A DNA stretch of 64,000 bases from contig CANLVN010000002.1 of assembly GCA_947494705.1 (NCBI GenBank), positions 916,508 through 980,507 on the forward strand, in the 5' to 3' direction. Shown here one piece after another: positions 48,106 through 56,276 of this stretch. This DNA is from an uncultured Erythrobacter sp. (lineage in GTDB: Bacteria; Pseudomonadota; Alphaproteobacteria; Sphingomonadales; Sphingomonadaceae). Position 1 is the first letter of the stretch. Each line of letters begins with the position of its first letter. The position numbers and the translations under genes are program-made. The notes below the pieces were generated by a model. It saw only the letters and a program-made list of their open reading frames with translations, ran no database searches and was not told the origin of the DNA.

Positions 48106-48465
48106 TTTCTTTCCGTAAAGAGATCCGAGATTTGTTGCGTTGGGCTCTTCCAGCTTGGGGCCTTGGTCCAGGCTTGGTGGCGTCTGCGGAAGAAACCGTT
48201 CCCTGCCACGCGGAGGCTGGTCCAGTTGGCCAGGCGATACGGTCGAAACTGGGCCGAATGCTCACGTTTAGCGAGGCGCTCATGACGTCCTCATTGCGCC
48301 CCATATATCTGTCATCGAGCGACTCGATACACGAACCCCAACGCAGCCATTCGCAATACTGGACGATCATTCGACAACCTTTTGTCAGCTGCGTTTTTGG
48401 GTATCGCGCTCGTTCACTGAAGAGCGCCGTTTGACGCGAACTCGTCGTCCCAGCGATCAAGTATT

Positions 48466-48840
48466 TCAACCCAGCTTGGCGAAGTTGGCTACCCCGGGTG
48501 CTGGCGTCCGCGACTGGCGCGTCGGCATGGCGGAGAGCGCGGCAAACTCTCCCGTCGCGCTGGCGACTTGCGTGAGTTTGCTGTCGTCGATGCGATAATA
48601 GACGAGCTTGGCGTCCTTGCGGGTCTTCACCAAACCCGCCTTGCGAAGGACCGCCAGCTGCTGTGAAAGCGTTGGCTGGCCGATTTCCGCTGCTTCGTCG
48701 ATCTCACCCACGTTCAGCTCCGTGCCGGTCAGGGCCTGCATGATCCGAAGACGCACCGGATGAGCCAACGCCTTCAGCGAATCCACCAGCTCATCATCCG
48801 TCACTTCTTCGACCCCTGCCTGGCTTCCTTCATGAACCAA
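48466..48840 (-). CDS. ArsR/SmtB-family regulator lacking cysteines
   Basis: DSLKALAHPVRLRIMQALTGTELNVGEIDEAAEIGQPTLSQQLAVLRKAGLVKTRKDAKLVYYRI. Confidence 0.88.
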   Translation of the reverse strand: MVHEGSQAGVEEVTDDELVDSLKALAHPVRLRIMQALTGTELNVGEIDEAAEIGQPTLSQQLAVLRKAGLVKTRKDAKLVYYRIDDSKLTQVASATGEFAALSAMPTRQSRTPAPGVANFAKLG

Positions 48841-49469
48841 TCGGTCTGGCCCTTCGCCGAGAACACCGTGTCGAGCAAGGCATCGGGCTGAGCCAGCAAG
48901 GCCTCACCCGGCTGCCAATTCGCGGGCGCGAGGACGGGGCCTTCATCGACCGCCTTCAACGCATCGAGAGTACGAAGCATTTCTGGTGTCGAGCGGCCCA
49001 CGCTGGCGGGATAGCAGGTCATCGCGCGGATGACCCCCTGCGGGTCGATAAAGAACGTCGTTCGCACGGTCGCGCTGTCGTTATCGTGTGGCGAAACCAT
49101 GCCGTAAGCGCGCCCGATCACGAGCGTCGGATCTTCCACGATCGGAAAGCGCACTTCGATATCGTAGCGATCTCGGATCAGGCGCAGCCACGCGAAATGC
49201 GAGAACAGGCTGTCTACGGAAAGCGCCATCAAGGCGCAGTCGCGTTTTTCGAACTCATCCGCAGAACCGGCCAGAGCCACGAACTCGGTGGTGCAGACCG
49301 GTGTGAAGTCGGCGGGATGAGAGAACAGGATAAGCCATCGCCCACGGTATTCGGAAAGGCGAACATTCCCGGTCGTGCTGCGCGCTGTGAAGTCGGGTGC
49401 CTCGTCCCCGATGCGAAGTCCGCCACAAGGCGCTTCTCGCCCGGCATCTTCGTTGTTTGTCTCTGTCAT
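48801..49469 (-). CDS. peroxiredoxin (Prx6/1-Cys type)
   Basis: LRIGDEAPDFTARSTTGNVRLSEYRGRWLILFSHPADFTPVCTTEF. Confidence 0.92.
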   Translation of the reverse strand: MTETNNEDAGREAPCGGLRIGDEAPDFTARSTTGNVRLSEYRGRWLILFSHPADFTPVCTTEFVALAGSADEFEKRDCALMALSVDSLFSHFAWLRLIRDRYDIEVRFPIVEDPTLVIGRAYGMVSPHDNDSATVRTTFFIDPQGVIRAMTCYPASVGRSTPEMLRTLDALKAVDEGPVLAPANWQPGEALLAQPDALLDTVFSAKGQTDWFMKEARQGSKK

Positions 49470-49503
49470 TGCACCTTCATACCACTTGACATTCCAATGG
49501 CAA

Positions 49504-49524
49504 TACATATACACGATTTATGTA
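49504..49524. promoter_or_regulatory. inverted repeat in divergent promoter region, candidate ArsR operator
   Basis: TACATA tacacgatt TATGTA. Confidence 0.45.
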
Positions 49525-49543
49525 AATAAATGGAGATAAAGCC

Positions 49544-50473
49544 ATGGCTGGCGATCAGAGCCTCAATCGCGCTGCCGCACAGATCCAGCGCGCCCAGGAA
49601 GATAAGTGCCTGCGCCCCTCGATTGCGGGATTTTTCGATGAAGCGACCAACACTGTATCGTACGTGGTCCACGATCCCAAGACGGGCGAAGCGGCGATCA
49701 TCGATTCGGTGCTGGACTTCGAAGCGGCTTCTGGCCGCACTTCGAACGGATCAGCCGATCGTGTTGTTGAATACGTCACTTCGAATAAGTTGAAAGTGAC
49801 ATGGCTTATCGAGACCCATGCGCACGCCGATCATATTTCCGCAGCGCCCTACTTGCAGGAAAAGCTCGGCGGAAAGCTGGCTATCGGCCGCGACATCGTG
49901 CGCGTGCAGGAGGTGTTCGGGAAACTCTTCAATGCGGGCACCGATTTCGAGCGCGACGGATCGCAGTTCGACAAGCTGTTCGAGGATGGCGAAACCTTCA
50001 GGATCGGCGAACTGGAAGGCATCGCCCTCCACGTTCCCGGCCACACGCCAGCCGACATGGCATTCATCATCGGTGATGCCGCTTTCGTGGGCGACACGAT
50101 CTTCATGCCCGACTTCGGGACTGCGCGTGCCGATTTTCCGGGTGGGGACGCCGGCCAGCTCTATCGTTCGATCCGACGCCTGCTTTCGCTTCCGGAGGAA
50201 ACAAGACTGTTCCTCTGCCATGATTACAAGGCACCGGGCCGGGACGAGTACGCCTGGGAAACCACCGTCAAGCAGCAACGCGAGCAGAACGTCCATGTGA
50301 AGGATGGTGTGAGCGAAGAAGAATTCGTGGAGATGCGCACCACTCGCGACAAGACGCTCGCCATGCCGAACCTGATCATGCCTTCGGTCCAAGTGAATAT
50401 TCGAGGCGGGCGCCTGCCCGACCCGGAAACCAACGGCGTCAGCTACATCAAGATCCCGGTGAACGCGGTATGA
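49544..50473 (+). CDS. MBL-fold hydrolase, Blh/ETHE1-like persulfide dioxygenase
   Basis: WLIETHAHADHISAAPYLQEKLGGK; HVPGHTPADMAF; FVGDTIFMPDFGTARADFPGGD. Confidence 0.9.
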   Translation: MAGDQSLNRAAAQIQRAQEDKCLRPSIAGFFDEATNTVSYVVHDPKTGEAAIIDSVLDFEAASGRTSNGSADRVVEYVTSNKLKVTWLIETHAHADHISAAPYLQEKLGGKLAIGRDIVRVQEVFGKLFNAGTDFERDGSQFDKLFEDGETFRIGELEGIALHVPGHTPADMAFIIGDAAFVGDTIFMPDFGTARADFPGGDAGQLYRSIRRLLSLPEETRLFLCHDYKAPGRDEYAWETTVKQQREQNVHVKDGVSEEEFVEMRTTRDKTLAMPNLIMPSVQVNIRGGRLPDPETNGVSYIKIPVNAV

Positions 50474-50916
50474 GCTTGCCAGGTTTTCCAGAAGCCGCAC
50501 CGGTCGCCGGACTGGCAGGCGGTGTGCTGATCGGCCTTGCCGCAGCAGTGATGCTGCTCGGCCTCGGGAGGATCGCCGGTGTCTCCGGGCTGTCCGCCAA
50601 GGCGGTCGGCCTCGGCGGAAGCGGAATTGCCCGCAGCGGTGCGTGGATGTTCGTCATCGGGCTCCCTCTCGGAGCGTTCGTAGTCATGCTGGCGACGGGC
50701 GGTATTCAGGCTAGTTTCGCGGACCCGATCACACTTGCCATTGCCGGACTGGTGGTCGGGATCGGCACGCGGCTCGGCAGCGGCTGCACCAGCGGGCACG
50801 GGGTCTGCGGCGTAAGCCGTCTTTCCGCCCGTTCGATTGTCGCCACCTTGACGTTCATGGCCACCGGCATTGCGACGGTCGCCATCATGAATGCACTCGG
50901 GCTGGAGGTGCTGTGA
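50470..50916 (+). CDS. YeeE/YedE (PmpA-like) sulfur-compound transporter half
   Basis: GIGTRLGSGCTSGHGVCGVSRLSARS. Confidence 0.88.
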   Translation: MSLPGFPEAAPVAGLAGGVLIGLAAAVMLLGLGRIAGVSGLSAKAVGLGGSGIARSGAWMFVIGLPLGAFVVMLATGGIQASFADPITLAIAGLVVGIGTRLGSGCTSGHGVCGVSRLSARSIVATLTFMATGIATVAIMNALGLEVL

Positions 50917-51335
50917 TGCGGACCGCGCTCATTTCTCTGGTATCCGGCACTCTTTTCGGCGCAGGCCTTGCCCTTGGTGGCATGACCGATCCCGCGCGTG
51001 TGCGAGGGTTCCTCGACGTCTTCGGCGACTGGGACCCCACGCTTGCCTTCGTCATGGGCGGTGCTGTCATTGTCATGGCGGTCGCGTGGCGGATCGTGCC
51101 TCGCATGGCCGAACCTATCATTGCGGGGAAGTTCCACCTGCCGACCAAATCCGATCTCACACCGCGCCTCGTTGGCGGCGCGGCTTTGTTCGGTATCGGC
51201 TGGGGCATTGCGGGGCTTTGTCCGGGACCCGGCATCGCCGCGCTCGTGATCGAACCTGCGGCTGCCGCGATCTTCGTCGTCGCCATGATCGCCGGGATGG
51301 CTGTCGTGCGGCTTGTGGAAGGCACCTTGTCATGA
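50913..51335 (+). CDS. YeeE/YedE (PmpB-like) transporter half
   Basis: LGGMTDPARVRGFLDVFGDWDPTLAFVMGGA; GWGIAGLCPGPGIAALV. Confidence 0.88.
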   Translation: MMRTALISLVSGTLFGAGLALGGMTDPARVRGFLDVFGDWDPTLAFVMGGAVIVMAVAWRIVPRMAEPIIAGKFHLPTKSDLTPRLVGGAALFGIGWGIAGLCPGPGIAALVIEPAAAAIFVVAMIAGMAVVRLVEGTLS

Positions 51336-51748
51336 GGCTCGCAGAAGTGAGCGAGACATTCGCTGTCTCGCCCCAGATCGAGCCCGGCGACGTGCCAAGG
51401 CTGGCCGAAGCAGGATACCGAACGGTGATCTGCAACAGGCCCGATGGCGAGGAACCTGGTCAACCGACTGTGGCATCGGTGCGTACAGTTGCTGAAGCCT
51501 CTGGCATCGCCTTCCATCATCTCCCGGTATCGGGAGGTGAATTTCCCGCAGCCACGATCAGGTCTTTCGCCAAGATCCGCGAAGAGGCGGACGGCAAGGT
51601 GCTTGCCTTTTGTCGCACCGGGACGCGATCCATCACGCTCGATGCGCTTGCCAACATCGAGAACATGACCGCCGATGAGCGCATCGAACGCGCCAGGCGC
51701 GCAGGCTACGATCTTGCCGGCCTGCGAGAGCAGCTCGGCCAGGAATAA
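51332..51748 (+). CDS. DUF442/TIGR01244-type protein-tyrosine-phosphatase-like protein
   Basis: FAVSPQIEPGDVPRLAEAGYRTVICNRPDGEEPGQP; LAFCRTGTRS. Confidence 0.85.
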   Translation: MRLAEVSETFAVSPQIEPGDVPRLAEAGYRTVICNRPDGEEPGQPTVASVRTVAEASGIAFHHLPVSGGEFPAATIRSFAKIREEADGKVLAFCRTGTRSITLDALANIENMTADERIERARRAGYDLAGLREQLGQE

Positions 51749-51770
51749 TAAACACACGGGAGAGTTTTCC

Positions 51771-53003
51771 ATGGCCCAGACGCTAAACCACGAAGTCGTC
51801 ATCATAGGCGGGGGATCGGCCGGGATCGCGACCGCCTCCTCGATGCTGAAGCGGCGACCGTCGCTCGACATCGCGATCGTCGAGCCTAGCGGGGATCACT
51901 ACTACCAGCCCGGCTGGACCATGGTTGGCGGCGGAATATTCGAAGCGCCTGTCACCCGGCGACCGATGGCAAGCGTGATTCCGGAAACAGCCACCTGGCT
52001 GCGTCAGGCGGCCGCTTCCTTCCAGCCCGACAGCAAACAGGTGACCCTCGCGGATGGCACGACGATCACCTACAGCGTCCTGATCGTCGCTCCCGGCATC
52101 CGGCTCGCGTGGGAAAAGATCGAAGGGCTGGAGGACGCCCTCGGCAAGAACGGGGTGACATCCAACTATCGCTACGATCTTGCGCCCTACACCTGGGACC
52201 TCGTGCGCAATCTGAAATCGGGGCGCGCGATCTTCAGCCAGCCGCCGATGCCCATCAAATGCGCTGGCGCACCGCAAAAGGCGATGTACCTGTCCTGCGA
52301 CGCCTGGATGGAGCGCGATGTGCTGGACGACATCGATGTCGAGTTTCGCAATGCCGGCGGGGTGCTCTTCGGAGTGAAGGAATATGTCCCTGCCCTGATG
52401 GAATATGTCGAGAGATACGGCATCGACCTGAAGCTCAACCAAACGCTGATCGCAGTGGATGGGACGGCGCGCAAAGCCGTGTTCAAGACCGAGGCGGGCG
52501 AGGAAACCGTGGAGTTCGACATGCTCCATGCGGTTCCGCCGCAGGTCGCGCCGCAGTTCATCGCCGACAGTCCGCTCGCGAACGCGGAAAGCGGCTTTGT
52601 CGATATCGACAAGTTCACGCTGCAGCATGTGCGCTACCCCAATATCTACGGGGTCGGCGATGCCGGCGGCACGCCCAATGCGAAGACTGCGGCCGCGGCG
52701 CGCAAACAGGCGCCGATCGTTGCGGTCAATGCACTTGCAACGCTGGACGCGAAGCAGCCCGTTGCGGACTACGATGGCTATGGCTCGTGTCCCCTGACGG
52801 TCGAGCGCGGCAAGATCGTGCTTGCCGAATTCGGATATGACGGAAAGCTGCTGCCCAGTTTCCCGAAATGGGTGATCGACGGCACGCGACCGCGCAAGCT
52901 CAGCTGGCTCCTGAAGTCCGAGGCGCTGCCCTGGATTTACTGGAACGGAATGCTCAAGGGTCATGAATGGCTCGTCAAACCGCAGGTCAAGAAGGCAGCT
53001 TGA
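51771..53003 (+). CDS. FAD-dependent oxidoreductase, sulfide:quinone oxidoreductase-like
   Basis: VVIIGGGSAGIATASSML; QPPMPIKCAGAPQKAMYLS; YGVGDAGGTPNAKTAAAARKQAPIV. Confidence 0.88.
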   Translation: MAQTLNHEVVIIGGGSAGIATASSMLKRRPSLDIAIVEPSGDHYYQPGWTMVGGGIFEAPVTRRPMASVIPETATWLRQAAASFQPDSKQVTLADGTTITYSVLIVAPGIRLAWEKIEGLEDALGKNGVTSNYRYDLAPYTWDLVRNLKSGRAIFSQPPMPIKCAGAPQKAMYLSCDAWMERDVLDDIDVEFRNAGGVLFGVKEYVPALMEYVERYGIDLKLNQTLIAVDGTARKAVFKTEAGEETVEFDMLHAVPPQVAPQFIADSPLANAESGFVDIDKFTLQHVRYPNIYGVGDAGGTPNAKTAAAARKQAPIVAVNALATLDAKQPVADYDGYGSCPLTVERGKIVLAEFGYDGKLLPSFPKWVIDGTRPRKLSWLLKSEALPWIYWNGMLKGHEWLVKPQVKKAA

Positions 53004-53005
53004 AC

Positions 53006-54826
53006 GTGAGCGACAGCACCGAAGACGCGGCAGGCGAGCCGTCGGGCTTACCGCGCCAGCGAAAGCCCGGGCTGCTCGCGCAATACCTGCCGATCCTCGA
53101 CTGGGGCCGGACCTATAACGGCTCGGTCCTGACCAACGATCTCGTTGCGGCGATCATCGTGACGATCATGCTGATCCCGCAAAGCCTCGCCTATGCGCTG
53201 CTTGCCGGACTGCCTCCGGTCGTCGGCCTCTACGCCTCGATCCTGCCGCTGGTCGCCTATGCGATCTTCGGCACCAGCCGGACGCTCGCGGTGGGCCCGG
53301 TCGCGGTCGTGTCGCTCATGACGGCGAGTGCCGCCGGTGCGGTGGCAGCGCAGGGAACTGCGCTCTACCTCGAGGCCGCTATCACGCTGGCGGCCCTGTC
53401 CGGCGTGATGCTGGCGGTGCTCGGGGTCCTGCGTATGGGCTTCCTCGCGAACCTCCTTTCGCATCCGGTCATCAGCGGGTTCATTACCGCCAGCGGGATC
53501 CTGATCGCGACGAGCCAGGTGAAGCACATCCTGGGCGTATCGGCAGGGGGCGACAACTGGCCCGAAATGCTCGGCGGTCTCGCTGCGGCCATCGATACGA
53601 TCAATCCGTGGACGCTCGCCATCGGCATCCCGGCAACGCTGTTCCTGTTCTGGGTGCGCAAGGGCCTGAAGCCTGCCTTGGTCAAAGTGGGGCTTACCCC
53701 ACGCGCTGCCGACATCGCGGCGAAGGCGGGGCCGGTGATCGCGGTGATCGCCACGATTCTTACTGCCATCGGTCTCGATCTGGAAAATCGCGGCGTGAAC
53801 CTCGTGGGTGCGATCCCGCAGGGCCTTCCTCCCTTTGCCCTGCCGTCGACCGACCTTGGACTGATCGGACAATTGTGGGTTCCGGCGCTGCTGATCTCGA
53901 TCATAGGCTTTGTCGAAAGCGTATCGGTCGCGCAGACCCTCGCGGCAAAGCGCCGCCAGCGGATCGCGCCCAACCAGGAATTGATCGGTCTTGGTGCTTC
54001 GAACATCGCGAGTGCGTTTTCCGGCGGCTACCCGGTCACCGGCGGCTTTGCCCGGTCGGTCGTCAATTTCGATGCCGGGGCGGAAACACCGGCGGCGGGT
54101 GCTTACACCGCTGTCGGTATTGCGCTTGCCGGAATGTTCCTCACCCCGCTTCTCTACAGCCTGCCGATCGCAACGCTGGCAGCGACGATCATTGTAGCGG
54201 TGCTCAGCCTCGTCGATCTGAAAACGCCGGGCCAGCTTTGGAATTACTCCAAGGCCGATTTTGCCGCGCATATGGCGACCATCACCATCACCTTGCTTGC
54301 AGGCGTCGAGATGGGCGTCATCGCGGGCGTCGGCGTCGGCCTGCTGCTCTATCTGTGGCGGGCGAGCCGACCCCATGCAGCCATCGTCGGGCGCGTTCCC
54401 GAAACCGAGCATTTCCGCAATATCGACCGGCATCGGGTCTTCACGGTCCCGCACGTCCTGTCGATCCGGATCGATGAAAGCCTTACCTATCTCAACGCGC
54501 GGTGGCTGGAGGAGTATGTGCTGGAAGAGATCGCCGATCGCGCCGAAGTGCGCCACGTCATTCTGATGTGCAGCGCCATAAACGAAATCGACGCTTCCGG
54601 CCTCGAAAGCCTCGAAGCGATCAATCACCGCATGATCGATGCAGGTATCGGCCTTCACCTCTCCGAAGTGAAAGGACCGGTGATGGATCGCCTCAAACGC
54701 ACCCATTTCGTCAAGGACCTCAACGGAACGGTATACCTGTCGCAGAACCGCGCTTTCCGAGAGCTCGCGGCCAATGGCGGCCCGCCCGAGGAACCGATTG
54801 CCGATGCGGCGAGAGGGATGATCTGA
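53006..54826 (+). CDS. SulP family anion transporter with STAS domain
   Basis: IVTIMLIPQSLAYALLAGLPPVVGLYASILPLVAYAIFGTSRTLAVGPVAVVSLM; C-terminal STAS. Confidence 0.93.
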   Translation: MSDSTEDAAGEPSGLPRQRKPGLLAQYLPILDWGRTYNGSVLTNDLVAAIIVTIMLIPQSLAYALLAGLPPVVGLYASILPLVAYAIFGTSRTLAVGPVAVVSLMTASAAGAVAAQGTALYLEAAITLAALSGVMLAVLGVLRMGFLANLLSHPVISGFITASGILIATSQVKHILGVSAGGDNWPEMLGGLAAAIDTINPWTLAIGIPATLFLFWVRKGLKPALVKVGLTPRAADIAAKAGPVIAVIATILTAIGLDLENRGVNLVGAIPQGLPPFALPSTDLGLIGQLWVPALLISIIGFVESVSVAQTLAAKRRQRIAPNQELIGLGASNIASAFSGGYPVTGGFARSVVNFDAGAETPAAGAYTAVGIALAGMFLTPLLYSLPIATLAATIIVAVLSLVDLKTPGQLWNYSKADFAAHMATITITLLAGVEMGVIAGVGVGLLLYLWRASRPHAAIVGRVPETEHFRNIDRHRVFTVPHVLSIRIDESLTYLNARWLEEYVLEEIADRAEVRHVILMCSAINEIDASGLESLEAINHRMIDAGIGLHLSEVKGPVMDRLKRTHFVKDLNGTVYLSQNRAFRELAANGGPPEEPIADAARGMI

Positions 54827-54874
54827 TCCCTGCCATCTCGCACCGGCCCCACATCTACTAGTATAGGAGGCACC

Positions 54875-56227
54875 ATGCTTCTCGAAAAAATCAAGACACC
54901 CGGCCTGTCCCACCTTTCCTACCTTGTCGGCTCTGGCGGCAAGGCAGCGGTCATCGATCCGCGCCGCGACTGCGAATGCTATGTCGAAATGGCTCGTGCC
55001 GAAGGGCTGGAGATCACCCATATCTTCGAAACCCATCGCAACGAGGATCTGGTGTCGGGCGGGCCGATCCTGAAGGAACTGACGGGAGCGCGCGTAATTC
55101 ACGGCCCCAACGCGGCGGGAACGGTCGAATATGCCGAGACAGCGCGTGAAGGCGATGAATTCGAGATCGGACAGTTGAAAATCGGCGTGCTGGAGACACC
55201 GGGCCACACGGACGACCACCTCGCCTTCGTGTTGCACGACACGGCCTATCCCGATGGCCCGGTGGGGGTGTTCACAGGGGATGCGCTGTTCGTCGGCGAT
55301 GTCGGTCGCACCGACTTCTATCCCGACCGCAAGCGCGAGGTTGCCGGTCTGCTCTACGATTCCCTGCAGAAATTGCTGGGGTTGGGCGATCAGGTCATCC
55401 TCTATCCTGCACATGGGGCGGGTTCCGTATGCGGATCGGGTATGGCGGAGCGCGAATTCTCGACGCTCGGCCATGAACGCGCCAACAATCCACGTCTTCA
55501 GTTCGAAAGCCGGGACGCCTTCATCGACTTCAAGGTGGACGAGAACCACTATCAACCGCCCTACTTTCGCCTGATGGAGCGGCTCAACCTGGAAGGCGGC
55601 GACGCCGCGCCTCGCGTGATGCGACCCGAGCGCCTGTCACTCGCCGCCCTCGACAATCTGAACGTCGATCATCTGGTCGATGTGCGCGAACCGCTTGCTT
55701 TCGCTTCAGGTCATCTGCCCAGATCCATGAACCTGCCGGTCGGTATGATTTCCGCATTTGCGGGATGGTTCATTCGCGAAGGTGAGAGCGTTGCTCTCGT
55801 GGCTTCCGACGAAGATCAACTCAAAGCCGCCATGACGCATCTCGTCCGGATCGCTCTCGACAATATCGAGGGTGGCTATGTCGGCGTTGTGCCCGCTGCT
55901 GCTCAGGGCAGGACGATGCGGACCATCCCGATGATCGGAACCGAGGAGATCGAGCGCCGCCTTGCGGACGGCAAAGAGGGCTGGACGCTGCTCGATGTAA
56001 GGGACGCGGACGAGAGGGCGCAAGCGTCCATCGAGCAGTCCCGGCACATTTACGTCGGCGAACTCAACGAACGTTATCGCGATCTCGATCCGGCTGCGCA
56101 TTACACGCTGATGTGCGCCAGCGGGATGCGGGCCACGGTCGCTGCGGGATGGCTTGCGAGCCGCGGTTTCGACAATCTGGAGATCTATCTCGGCTCGATG
56201 GGAGCCTGGAAAGCGTCTCATGGCTGA
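54875..56227 (+). CDS. MBL-fold protein with two C-terminal rhodanese domains
   Basis: THIFETHRNEDLVSGG...; GHTDDHLAF; GDALFVGDVGRTDF; second rhodanese loop LMCASGMRATVAAG. Confidence 0.88.
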   Translation: MLLEKIKTPGLSHLSYLVGSGGKAAVIDPRRDCECYVEMARAEGLEITHIFETHRNEDLVSGGPILKELTGARVIHGPNAAGTVEYAETAREGDEFEIGQLKIGVLETPGHTDDHLAFVLHDTAYPDGPVGVFTGDALFVGDVGRTDFYPDRKREVAGLLYDSLQKLLGLGDQVILYPAHGAGSVCGSGMAEREFSTLGHERANNPRLQFESRDAFIDFKVDENHYQPPYFRLMERLNLEGGDAAPRVMRPERLSLAALDNLNVDHLVDVREPLAFASGHLPRSMNLPVGMISAFAGWFIREGESVALVASDEDQLKAAMTHLVRIALDNIEGGYVGVVPAAAQGRTMRTIPMIGTEEIERRLADGKEGWTLLDVRDADERAQASIEQSRHIYVGELNERYRDLDPAAHYTLMCASGMRATVAAGWLASRGFDNLEIYLGSMGAWKASHG

Positions 56228-56276
56228 ACCGGGTCAAGCCGGATTCCGGGACGAGCGTAACGTGCGGACTGCTAGT

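Noticed and set aside
53048-55555. 835-aa minus-strand ORF opposite the SulP and MBL-rhodanese genes
   Set aside because: Low-complexity Arg/Asp/His/Gln-rich shadow ORF; the plus-strand genes have clear family motifs.
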